Shown here one piece after another: positions 7,366 to 14,590 of a stretch of DNA of 18,904 bases; within the stretch, counting starts at the first letter, position 1, and each line of letters starts with the position of its first letter. Source of the DNA: an uncultured Eubacteriales bacterium (GTDB lineage: Bacteria > Bacillota > Clostridia > Oscillospirales > CAG-272). Under the pieces are notes generated by a model. That model made no database searches. It saw only the letters and a list, made by a program, of their open reading frames with translations, and was not told the origin of the DNA. The stretch is taken from the NCBI GenBank assembly GCA_934481515.1, contig CAKSPO010000036.1, forward strand, positions 1-18,904, read 5' to 3'. A program made the position numbers and the translations under genes.

Positions 7366-7983
7366 TCAGCAGCAGGGAATCAGATCGCCGCCCATCGCCT
7401 CACAGCAACAGTCCGCGCACAAAAGGCTGCTGCAGCAGTTGCATGCCTGATCGGCGCTTGAGGCGGTGCGGTAGCCGTTTCCATAGCCGGCGGTCTGTGC
7501 CCGGAGCTGATCCCGCGCCGCACGGTATTCCGCGTTGTAGGGATCCATTCCGCAGGCACGGTCAAACAGCTTCTGCGCGTCCAGAAAATACCCGCGCTTG
7601 AATGCCACACATCCCATCAGGAAATGCCATTCCGCATTCTGTGCAGTGGCTTCCATTCCGCGCAGAATCCGTTCCGCGTCGGCAATGGAATTGTCGTTGA
7701 TGAGCCGCCGGACTTCTGCAAAACGGCGGTCGCTGGCACCGTCCGTGCGCGGGTTTCCGTTGTAGAAGCTTTGCGAGCCGGAGCTGTTCTTTCCGGATCG
7801 CATCTTCTGAATTTCCTCATACGCTGCGTTGATTTCCTTCATTTTCTCATTGGCAACGTCGGCAAGATCACTGTCCCGGTATTTGTCCGGGTGATATTTC
7901 CGCGCCAGTGCACGGTATGCTTTTTTGACTTCTTCATCGGAGGCGTCGGGAGATACGCCAAGCACCTCATACGGATTCTTCAT
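7366..7983 (-). CDS. J-domain protein with TPR-like segment and cysteine-rich tail (205 aa)
   Basis: Residues 1-62 form a J domain (NPYEVLGVSPDASDEEVKKAYR...), with the HPD motif at 31-33 that stimulates the ATPase of Hsp70 (DnaK). This is not a full DnaJ: the Gly/Phe region, zinc fingers and client-binding domains are missing. From about 85 to 165 there is a TPR-like helical segment (FLMGCVAFKRGYFLDAQKLFDRA). The last 25 residues carry nine cysteines (C181, 183, 184, 189, 192-194, 204, 205), ending in CC. The ATG lies inside the end of the DUF5685 gene with a 17-base overlap and GGAGG 12 bases upstream, so the two are translationally coupled. The inferred role is a specialised Hsp70 co-chaperone; the tail may bind metal or a membrane surface. 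Confidence 0.88.
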   Translation of the reverse strand: MKNPYEVLGVSPDASDEEVKKAYRALARKYHPDKYRDSDLADVANEKMKEINAAYEEIQKMRSGKNSSGSQSFYNGNPRTDGASDRRFAEVRRLINDNSIADAERILRGMEATAQNAEWHFLMGCVAFKRGYFLDAQKLFDRACGMDPYNAEYRAARDQLRAQTAGYGNGYRTASSADQACNCCSSLLCADCCCEAMGGDLIPCC

Positions 7984-8860
7984 TTTGGTTGTGTGCCTCC
8001 TTCAGGCGTTCTTCAATCAGTCGTTTGGCGGTTCCCGGAAGTCCAAGATAGAGAATGTTCGAAAGAATTTCCTGTAGCTCTTCTGCGGGGTACCGGTCGA
8101 TCAAAAGGTATGCGCGTTCCGCGTCCTCCAGATACCGGAGCAGAACAGTCTGCACATCCTCCCAGTCCCGCGCGGTCGGTGTCTCACCGAAGAGACGGCG
8201 CAAAGGATTGAACGAGCCGGATTTCCGATCCTTTTCAAAATCGTCCACCGCGTCGGCAAGGTAAATCCAACAGCCGACGGCATGCCCGAGAGAACCGGCA
8301 ATCCGCGCATCGGTGCCGCCCAAGCCTTCGGAAAAAATACAGGACAGAACGTTTCCGAAAAGACTTGCAGGGAGGTCGGCGGAGGGAGCGGCAGAGGCGT
8401 CGTTCTCGTAATTCTGCAACGCAAGAAGCGACTCGGAAATGCTTTGATCTAACTTCGGGTGTCTTTTTTTCGCTTTGCGGTAGGCGCGGGAGAAGAGCCA
8501 TGAGAGAAAGCGGGCGCGAAGCCGCCTGAATCCGCGCTCATCCCGCCGGTCGTCCCGGCATTTGTAATAGGTCAGAAGCGCCGACGCATCCGCGCAATAG
8601 GCAAGAGCCGAAGATTTTTTTACCGCCTTCCGTTTGCGGAACGGATGCAGAAGACAACGGAATTTCTCATAGGAAACCGGCTCACCGGTCAGGGAGAGCC
8701 GTACCGCCGCCAGAAAGACGAAATCATAGCTGAGGGACAGGCGGGAGCAGTTGCCGGTGCAGGTCTTCATATGCCTGCACAGACCGCAATAGACGGCGCG
8801 GTAGCATTCAAAATCCCGCAGTCTCAGCTCCGGGGGCTGCGTCCGGACATATCCCAGCAT
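7967..8860 (-). CDS. DUF5685-family protein (297 aa)
   Basis: Recognised by its N-terminus, MLGYVRTQPPELRLRDFECY, then RAVYCGLCRHM with C25-x-x-C28, and the SYDFVFLA segment. This pattern is shared by DUF5685 proteins of Clostridia, which typically sit next to a J-domain gene as here. The middle carries a basic stretch (FRKRKAVKK) and a helical region ending in a D-rich segment (YLADAVDDFEKDRKSGSFNPL) that resembles a metal- or phosphate-binding helix pair; this resemblance is weak. The frame extends upstream to 9112, but the ATG at 8860 has GGGGAAG 6 bases upstream and matches the usual family start. First gene of the leftward operon. Its molecular function is not established to my knowledge. 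Confidence 0.85.
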   Translation of the reverse strand: MLGYVRTQPPELRLRDFECYRAVYCGLCRHMKTCTGNCSRLSLSYDFVFLAAVRLSLTGEPVSYEKFRCLLHPFRKRKAVKKSSALAYCADASALLTYYKCRDDRRDERGFRRLRARFLSWLFSRAYRKAKKRHPKLDQSISESLLALQNYENDASAAPSADLPASLFGNVLSCIFSEGLGGTDARIAGSLGHAVGCWIYLADAVDDFEKDRKSGSFNPLRRLFGETPTARDWEDVQTVLLRYLEDAERAYLLIDRYPAEELQEILSNILYLGLPGTAKRLIEERLKEAHNQNEESV

Positions 8861-8930
8861 GAAAATCTTCCCCGCCTTTCTCTGATTTCGGCAGTATCCG
8901 GTTGGCAAAAAGCCCGATACACACCATCTT

Positions 8931-8939
8931 ATTATATCA
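8931..8939 (-). promoter_or_regulatory. Extended -10 promoter of the DUF5685 operon
   Basis: On the minus strand TG-A-TATAAT (8939-8931) is an extended -10 with no clear -35 at the normal distance. The predicted start is near 8924, giving a leader of about 64 nt to the ATG at 8860. It is back-to-back with the rightward sugar-isomerase promoter. Confidence 0.6.
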
Positions 8940-8993
8940 TAACCGATTCCGGTGTGGATTGCAAGAATTTTTTGTGTTTTTTTCGGAAAAGTA

Positions 8994-9021
8994 TTGAAAA
9001 GCAATGAAAAAATGTTATAAT
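8994..9021 (+). promoter_or_regulatory. Promoter of the TIM-barrel isomerase gene
   Basis: TTGAAA (8994-8999), 16-bp spacer, TATAAT (9016-9021). Transcription would start near 9028, leaving an unusually long leader of about 100 nt before the ATG at 9128. Confidence 0.7.
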
Positions 9022-9027
9022 GAACGG

Positions 9028-9045
9028 GAATCCCGAGAGGGATTC
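9028..9045 (+). promoter_or_regulatory. Leader hairpin GAATCCC-GAGA-GGGATTC
   Basis: A perfect 7-bp inverted repeat with a GNRA-type GAGA loop, placed at the predicted 5' end of the isomerase transcript. It could protect the mRNA 5' end, act as an operator just downstream of the -10, or be a copy of a small palindromic repeat: a near-identical palindrome occurs at 18574-18591. Confidence 0.5.
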
Positions 9046-9127
9046 TGGAAAAAGCCTGTGCCGGAGCGGAGCAGCGTTTTCCCTTCCGGACAATCTCATT
9101 TTGACAGAACAAAAGGAGAAGATCACA

Positions 9128-9916
9128 ATGAAAGTCGGTGCACAGTTATTCACACTTCATGATTACTGCAAGACTCTGTCGGATTTTGAAAATACGCTTG
9201 CACGGGTGGCGGACATGGGCTTTACCGCCGTGCAGGTATCCGGAACCTGCGACTATGAAGCGGAATGGTTGCGGGATGTGCTCAGAAAGTACGGTCTGGT
9301 TTGCCCGCTGACGCACTATAAATACGACCGCATCGTCGATGAAACGGAGAAGACCATCGCGGCGCACAAAACCTTCGGGGCACCTTACATCGGTCTCGGT
9401 TCGCTTCCCGGCATTTTCTCCGGCAATGCGGACGAAATACCGAAATACGTTGCGGAATTCATTGCAAAGGCAAAGCCCGCCGCACAGAAAATGCGGGACG
9501 CGGGAGAGCTGTTCATGTACCACAACCACGGAGCGGAATACAGCACCAAGATCAACGGAAAGACGGTCATGGAATGTCTTTCCGAAGCTTTTGCTCCGGA
9601 TGAAATGGGCTTTACGCTGGATACCTATTGGGTAAAGTTCGGCGGCTACGATCCCGTGGCGGAACTCAAGCGGCTGTCCGGCAGAATTCCCTGCGTGCAT
9701 TTCAAGGATATGAAGGTGGAGGAGGACGGAACCACGCATTTCACCTGGTGTGGGGACGGGATCCTCAATTTTGAGGAGATCGGCGAAGTGCTTCGCGGTA
9801 CGGGCACAGAGTATGCGTTTATCGAGCAGGATCAGACCTTCCCGGATTCCCCGGATCCGTTTGATTGCCTCAAAAAGAGCCGCGATTATCTGAAGTCCAT
9901 CGGATTTGCATTCTGA
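9128..9916 (+). CDS. Sugar phosphate isomerase/epimerase-type TIM-barrel protein (262 aa)
   Basis: A xylose-isomerase-like (AP endonuclease 2 superfamily) barrel, from the family that includes inosose dehydratases, hydroxypyruvate isomerase and sugar epimerases. Visible family marks are N133-H134-G (strand 5), the metal-site D165 in GFTLDTYWV, H191 in HFKDMK and E233 in FIEQDQ. Length is standard. The ATG at 9128 was chosen over an earlier in-frame codon because AAAAGGAG lies just upstream and the N-terminus MKVGAQLFTL fits the first barrel strand. No signal peptide, so cytoplasmic. The gene is monocistronic with its own terminator. It is convergent to the sugar-sensing regulator, and the next operon holds a glycosidase, so a role in breakdown of an unusual sugar is plausible. 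The substrate is not determinable here. Confidence 0.88.
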   Translation: MKVGAQLFTLHDYCKTLSDFENTLARVADMGFTAVQVSGTCDYEAEWLRDVLRKYGLVCPLTHYKYDRIVDETEKTIAAHKTFGAPYIGLGSLPGIFSGNADEIPKYVAEFIAKAKPAAQKMRDAGELFMYHNHGAEYSTKINGKTVMECLSEAFAPDEMGFTLDTYWVKFGGYDPVAELKRLSGRIPCVHFKDMKVEEDGTTHFTWCGDGILNFEEIGEVLRGTGTEYAFIEQDQTFPDSPDPFDCLKKSRDYLKSIGFAF

Positions 9917-9928
9917 TAAAATCCGCAA

Positions 9929-9973
9929 AAAACGGAGGGGAAACCGCTTTCAAAGCGCGTTCCTCTCCGTTTT
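9929..9973. terminator. Terminator between isomerase and regulator genes
   Basis: The 14-base arms 9929-9942 and 9960-9973 (AAAACGGAG.../...CTCCGTTTT) pair with one G-U. An inner CGCTTT/AAAGCG stem extends the hairpin. On the plus strand it is followed by CGGTTTTTT. On the minus strand the tail reads TTTTTGCGG, so it can also serve the convergent regulator, whose stop is at 10055. The stretch 9974-10054 holds nothing else recognisable. Confidence 0.85.
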
Positions 9974-10054
9974 CGGTTTTTTCTGCAAAAATCTGCAGCC
10001 AACGAATATCCGGCGCCTTCCACGCGGAAAAGAGACACACATCCGGATGCGATG

Positions 10055-11131
10055 TCAGAGTCCTTTTCCGTACGCGGGGAGATAGCGACGCAGGATGGAA
10101 AGCAGTTCCGCTTTGTTCGGAACTTTGCAGAATTCCAGAATTTTTTGCATACGGTATTTTACGCCGCTCTCGGTGAGATAGCAGGCATCGGCAATTTCGC
10201 TGACGGTCGCTCCGCGTACCAACCGTTCCAGAATCGCTTTGTCGATCGCAGAGTCCGTTTCCAGAATCCGCTCGGCGATCATCATTTCGTTCAGTTCCCG
10301 ATCCTCATAGAAGAGGTCATTCCCCGCAAGATCCGTCAGACAAACCGGAGCGGAGCGCGGCTCCTGCCGCGACGGTACATTCCAACGGATGCGCAGAGTC
10401 AATTGCGAAAGATAAGGGTTCGCTTTTTGCTGTTCGTAAATCAGAACCGCGGCTTTGCCGTACTGCTCCAGTTGCATGTTGAGAGAGGTGATTCTGTCGC
10501 GGTAACAGCTGGAAATCCGGGTCTCGGAACAGCTGAACAGCATCAAACGGTTGCATGCATCGGCGGCACCGTCCGCTTCCAGATGCCGGAGCAGCGAAAC
10601 GGCGGCAAAATCATTGAAACAGACGACGGCATCAAACCGGTCTGCCATGGCAGAAAATTCCCGGTAGCAGGCTTCCAGAGAGCCGTTGTTGACAAAGATC
10701 CGCATGGAATCAATGGCGTCGTCCTTCTGTGCAAAAAGTCCGTCTACCCGTCCGACATCAGAAATGGAGCTTGGATTGACCCCATACAGGGCGACGCGGG
10801 TCTTTCCGGCATTTTTTAACCGTTCCAAAAGCTCCTTCATAGAGCCATCAACGTCGGAACAGACACAGCTGTACCGGAAACCGGGAAGGGAAGATGCCTG
10901 ATTACAGAGCAGGATTGGGACAATTTCCGCCTGATTCAGTTGGTTCAGAACCGAGCGGATCCAGTCCAACTCTGCCGCAATCATAAAAACCGTTTCACAG
11001 CCGGCCGGGATCGTATCGTAAACCTCACAAAAAGGAATCCGCTTCTGCCGGAGGCGCTTGGTGAGCCCGGAAGAAATTTTTTTGCACCACATGCTTTCGC
11101 TGTAAGCCGGCTCTTTCAGAATCGCAACCAT
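10055..11131 (-). CDS. Transcriptional regulator: LacI-like sugar-binding domain plus C-terminal LuxR-type HTH (358 aa)
   Basis: The first 270 residues resemble the periplasmic-binding-protein fold of LacI/GalR effector domains: a VAILKEP first strand, TRVALYGVNPSSISDVGRVDG, FDAVVCFNDFAAVSLLRHLEADG (the usual promoter-search phrase of this fold) and ITSLNMQLEQYGKAAVLI. The usual N-terminal LacI helix-turn-helix is missing. Instead residues about 300-355 form a LuxR/FixJ-type HTH (ILERLVRGATVSEIADACYLTESGVKYRMQKIL). This domain order is the reverse of LacI. I chose the ATG at 11131; a GTG three codons upstream is too close to the ribosome site. The gene is divergent from the DUF5107-glycosidase operon, with 157 bp between start codons, and that operon is its likely target. 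Ligand unknown, probably a sugar or sugar phosphate. Confidence 0.82.
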   Translation of the reverse strand: MVAILKEPAYSESMWCKKISSGLTKRLRQKRIPFCEVYDTIPAGCETVFMIAAELDWIRSVLNQLNQAEIVPILLCNQASSLPGFRYSCVCSDVDGSMKELLERLKNAGKTRVALYGVNPSSISDVGRVDGLFAQKDDAIDSMRIFVNNGSLEACYREFSAMADRFDAVVCFNDFAAVSLLRHLEADGAADACNRLMLFSCSETRISSCYRDRITSLNMQLEQYGKAAVLIYEQQKANPYLSQLTLRIRWNVPSRQEPRSAPVCLTDLAGNDLFYEDRELNEMMIAERILETDSAIDKAILERLVRGATVSEIADACYLTESGVKYRMQKILEFCKVPNKAELLSILRRYLPAYGKGL

Positions 11132-11155
11132 CGTTCTCACTTCCTCTCAAATAGA

Positions 11156-11184
11156 ATTATACTATTTTTATCCGGATTTTACAA
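11156..11184 (-). promoter_or_regulatory. Promoter of the sugar-sensing regulator
   Basis: On the minus strand: TTGTAA (11184-11179), 17-bp spacer, TATAAT (11161-11156). The transcript would start near 11149, leaving a short leader with AGAGGAAG upstream of the ATG at 11131. Confidence 0.75.
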
Positions 11185-11221
11185 GCAGAAATTTGCGTTG
11201 TTTTTCGCACGTTTTTCCGTC

Positions 11222-11250
11222 TTTTCGATTTCCGTTTCCCGGTTTATAAT
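11222..11250 (+). promoter_or_regulatory. Promoter of the DUF5107-glycosidase operon, weak -35
   Basis: TATAAT at 11245-11250 is perfect, but the -35 position (TTTTCG, 11222-11227, 17-bp spacer) is a poor match to TTGACA. This suggests the promoter needs help from, or is controlled by, a regulator. GGAGG lies upstream of the ATG at 11289. Confidence 0.6.
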
Positions 11251-11265
11251 AAAACTGCCGGGAAA
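11235..11265. promoter_or_regulatory. Operator candidate TTTCCCGG-N15-CCGGGAAA
   Basis: A perfect 8-bp inverted repeat, 31 bp overall (three helical turns), centred on the -10 box of the DUF5107 operon. A bound dimer would cover the -10. The divergent LacI/LuxR-type regulator is the obvious candidate protein. A second small hairpin, CCGGG/CCCGG (11258-11272), shares the right arm and would form in the mRNA leader. Confidence 0.55.
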
Positions 11266-11288
11266 GCCCCGGTAAGGGAGGAAACAGT

Positions 11289-14200
11289 ATGTCAGACGTG
11301 AAGTGCCGCAAGGCAAAACAGAACATCCCCACCTACATTCCAAAAAAGGCGCACGGGTTGCCGATGTTTTTCGAACATAAGCCCTATCAGGGGGCTTCGG
11401 GAAAGGTATACCCGATTCCGTATTGCGACGGGATTTCCGACGAAAAGACGGATGTGGAATACGATGTATATACGCTGGAAAACGAATACATCAAAACACA
11501 GGTTCTGCCGGCGCTCGGCGGAAAAATTCTGCGGGGATTCGACAAGGTCGGGGAGTATGATTTTATTTATTACAATGAGGTGGTAAAACCGGCGCTGGTC
11601 GGACTTGCGGGTCCGTGGATTTCGGGCGGGATCGAGTTCAATTTTCCGCAGCACCATCGTCCGACCACCTTCATGCCGCTGGAGGCGACGGAGGAAGCAT
11701 TGCCGGGGGGCGGGAAGACCGTATGGGTAGGCGAGGTAGAACCGCTCGGCAAAATGAAGGGAATGGTTGGAATTACGGTAGATCCCGACAGAAGCTATAT
11801 CCGGGCAAAGGTGCGCATATACAACCGCACCGCGCTTCCGCAGGTCTTTATGTGGTGGGCAAATCTTGCGGTTCCCGCGAACGAAAATTACCGCACGGTG
11901 TTCCCGCCGGATTGCGAATGGGTCAACGACCACGACCGCCGCGCCGTGCTGGAGTGGCCGGTGGCAAGAGGCGTATACAAAACGGCACGTCCTTATGATT
12001 TCGGAACCGGCACGGATCTTTCCCGCTATGATGCGGTAAAGGTTCCGTCTTCCTATCTGATTTCGCAGGGGCAGTCGGAGATGGATTTTATTGCGGGGTA
12101 CGACACGGGAATCGGCAAAGGCATCGTCACGGTAGCCAACCACCACATCGCGCCGGGAAAAAAGATGTGGCACTGGGGGACCGGAGCGTTCGGGGAGATG
12201 TGGTGCTCCAATCTGACCGACCGGAACGGACCGTACATCGAGCTGATGACCGGGGTCTATACCGACAATCAACCGGATTTTACATGGATCGCACCGTATG
12301 AGACCAAGGAATTCGAACAGTATTGGTATCCGGTCCGCGAAATCGGAGAGATCAAAAACGCCACGATCGACGCGGCGGTCAATGTGGAAAAACGGGAGGA
12401 CGGACTCTATATCGGCTTCAATGTCACAGGCGTTTTCCCTGGCAGTACGGTGACGGTGACGGACGGCGACCGGACATTGTACCGCGAAACAGTGGATTTG
12501 TCTCCGGACGCGGCATATCAGAAAACGATTCGGGACGAGATTTCCGACCTCCACCGGATCCGGGTAACACTGACCGATCGGGAAGGACGTGAGCTGGTTT
12601 CCTATACGCCCGTCCGGCGCGGAGAAAAACAACCGATCCGGGTCAGACCTCCGGTGAGACGCCCGGAGGAATACGCTACGGTGGAGGAGCTTTACATCAA
12701 CGGCTTTCATCTGGAACAATACAAGCAGCACAACTACCGACCGGAAGATTACTACACGGAGGGCTTGCGCCGCGACCCCGGGGACATTCGTTGCAATACC
12801 TCCATGGCGCGGCTGTCACTGAAAAACGGACGGTTTGAAGATTGCGTGCGGTACTGCGACCGGGCAATCGAACGCCTTTGCGACCGGAACGAGCATCCGG
12901 CGGATACCGAAGCACTTTATCTGAAAGGAATTGCATTGACCTATCTCGGAGAGCGGAACGAGGCGTATGACGTTTTGTACCGTGCCGCCTGGAATTATCC
13001 GCACCGGAGCGCCGCAATGTTTGAGCTTGCCTGCCTTGACTCCGGACGCGGAGATTATTCCGCCGCGCTGGAAAAGCTTGCGGAGTCCGTCGGCGGAAAT
13101 CGGGGACACACCAAAGCACAAAATCTCCGGACGGCGATTTTGCGGAGGATCGGCTCCCCGGATGCCCGCCGGAGCGCGATGGAGGGAATCCGGGACGACC
13201 GGCTGGATCTGTTTGCTCTCATAGAAGCGTCGCACTTTACGGAGGTCGGGGAGCGGATTGCACCGTTTGCTTCCAACCCGGAAAACTTCATGGATGTCGC
13301 ACGCGACGACTTGCGGGCGGGACTTTATGAGGATGCGGTGTACGCACTCGGCTTCGCGGATCGCACCTCGCCTTTGGTCAATTACTATCTGGCGTATCTG
13401 ACAAAGGATACATCCTATCTGGAAGCGGCGGAGAAGGCGGAGCCGGACGGCTGTTTTCCGGCAAGCCTGGAGGACATTTCCGTGCTGAAATACGCGATTG
13501 CGAACAACGGAAACGCGGCGAACGCCGATTACTATCTCGGATGTCTGTATTACGACCGATTCCGTTATGCCGAGGCGGCGGAACATTTTGAGGCGTGCGT
13601 GCGCAAAAATCCGGCGCACGGAGCCGCGTGGCGCAACCTGTCCCTTTATCTGTTCGACCATGCGGGGGAGCCGGAGCGTGCAATTTTCTGCATGAAAAAG
13701 GCGATGCAGTACCGCCCCGGAGATGCCCGGTTGCTTTTGGAATACGAACAGCTTCTCAAAAACACCGGCGCAGGCATTGACGAGCGGCTCGCGGTCTACG
13801 AAGCGCATCCGGTACTCCTCGCAGAGCGGGATGACTGTTATTTGGACCGGCTGACCCTGCTTTCCCAGAGGGGCAGGTTCGAGGAAGCAATCCGGCTGGC
13901 GGCGGGGAGACGGTTCCATATTTATGAGGGCGGAGAGGGAAAACTGACCAAACTGCACGCATGGATGCACGTGCTTTACGGAAACGAAATGTTGCGGCAG
14001 GGAGACCTGAAAAAGGCGGAGCAGCTTTATCGGGCGGGGACGGTAATTCCGAAATCCTACGGCGAAGCGAAAACCTTTTTCAATCAGGAAGCCCACCTCT
14101 ATTATTTCCTCGGCAGGCTTTACAAAGTCTGCGGAGAGCGCGGGCAGGAAAAAGCCGCTTACGAAAAGGCGGCGGAATACAAGGCGGCAGTCTCCGAAAT

Positions 14201-14531
14201 CTCCCTGTTCCGGGCACTGGCTCTGCGGGCACTCGGAAAGGAGCAGGAAGCAAAGGATGTGCTTGAGGAAATGCTTGCCGAGGCGCGGAAGCTGATCGAA
14301 AATAAGGATCGGCGCCCCTACTACGGGGTCGGATCTCCCTCTCCGATGCCGTTTGAGGGCGACATTGAAAAGCGGAATCTGTTCTCCGGAAACCTTCTCG
14401 GAGCGTTCGCGCTTTACGGGCTTGGCAGATACGGGGAGGCGGAGCAGTACATCCGGCGGGCGGAGGCACTGGAGCCGAACGATTTTACCGTTTCTGCATA
14501 TCGCCGGGTAACTGCCGCGCTGGAATCGTAA
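11289..14531 (+). CDS. DUF5107-domain protein with TPR region (1080 aa)
   Basis: Residues about 40-350 form a DUF5107 domain, a beta-sandwich resembling galactose mutarotase-type folds. Visible marks are ALGGKILRGFDK near 75, the GGIEFNFPQHHRP block at 113-125, MWWANLAVPANENY near 188, and the YTDNQPDFTWIAPYETKEFEQYWYP block near 324-348. A beta-rich linker runs to about 470. From about 480 to the end, repeated helix pairs look like TPRs (for example ALYLKGIALTYLGERNEAYDVLYRAA, SAALEKLAES, AEQLYRAG-type segments). No signal peptide, so cytoplasmic. GGAGG precedes the ATG. Histidines 122-123 and acidic residues in the first block are candidates for an active site, but no reaction is established. 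It is co-transcribed with a glycosidase 59 bases downstream, so it probably acts on or binds a carbohydrate. Confidence 0.87.
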   Translation: MSDVKCRKAKQNIPTYIPKKAHGLPMFFEHKPYQGASGKVYPIPYCDGISDEKTDVEYDVYTLENEYIKTQVLPALGGKILRGFDKVGEYDFIYYNEVVKPALVGLAGPWISGGIEFNFPQHHRPTTFMPLEATEEALPGGGKTVWVGEVEPLGKMKGMVGITVDPDRSYIRAKVRIYNRTALPQVFMWWANLAVPANENYRTVFPPDCEWVNDHDRRAVLEWPVARGVYKTARPYDFGTGTDLSRYDAVKVPSSYLISQGQSEMDFIAGYDTGIGKGIVTVANHHIAPGKKMWHWGTGAFGEMWCSNLTDRNGPYIELMTGVYTDNQPDFTWIAPYETKEFEQYWYPVREIGEIKNATIDAAVNVEKREDGLYIGFNVTGVFPGSTVTVTDGDRTLYRETVDLSPDAAYQKTIRDEISDLHRIRVTLTDREGRELVSYTPVRRGEKQPIRVRPPVRRPEEYATVEELYINGFHLEQYKQHNYRPEDYYTEGLRRDPGDIRCNTSMARLSLKNGRFEDCVRYCDRAIERLCDRNEHPADTEALYLKGIALTYLGERNEAYDVLYRAAWNYPHRSAAMFELACLDSGRGDYSAALEKLAESVGGNRGHTKAQNLRTAILRRIGSPDARRSAMEGIRDDRLDLFALIEASHFTEVGERIAPFASNPENFMDVARDDLRAGLYEDAVYALGFADRTSPLVNYYLAYLTKDTSYLEAAEKAEPDGCFPASLEDISVLKYAIANNGNAANADYYLGCLYYDRFRYAEAAEHFEACVRKNPAHGAAWRNLSLYLFDHAGEPERAIFCMKKAMQYRPGDARLLLEYEQLLKNTGAGIDERLAVYEAHPVLLAERDDCYLDRLTLLSQRGRFEEAIRLAAGRRFHIYEGGEGKLTKLHAWMHVLYGNEMLRQGDLKKAEQLYRAGTVIPKSYGEAKTFFNQEAHLYYFLGRLYKVCGERGQEKAAYEKAAEYKAAVSEISLFRALALRALGKEQEAKDVLEEMLAEARKLIENKDRRPYYGVGSPSPMPFEGDIEKRNLFSGNLLGAFALYGLGRYGEAEQYIRRAEALEPNDFTVSAYRRVTAALES

Positions 14532-14590
14532 AACAACTGTTGGGGAACCTTGCGGCGAAGTGCCGAAAAAAGAAAAAAGGAGTATTGCTT

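Noticed and set aside
9028..9127. Riboswitch in the long leader of the isomerase gene
   Set aside because: Only one small hairpin is seen; no conserved aptamer core or terminator/antiterminator pair was recognised.
11292..12731. A 479-codon minus-strand frame within the DUF5107 gene
   Set aside because: Arginine- and histidine-rich antisense shadow; the plus-strand frame has clear DUF5107 motifs, a ribosome site and a promoter.
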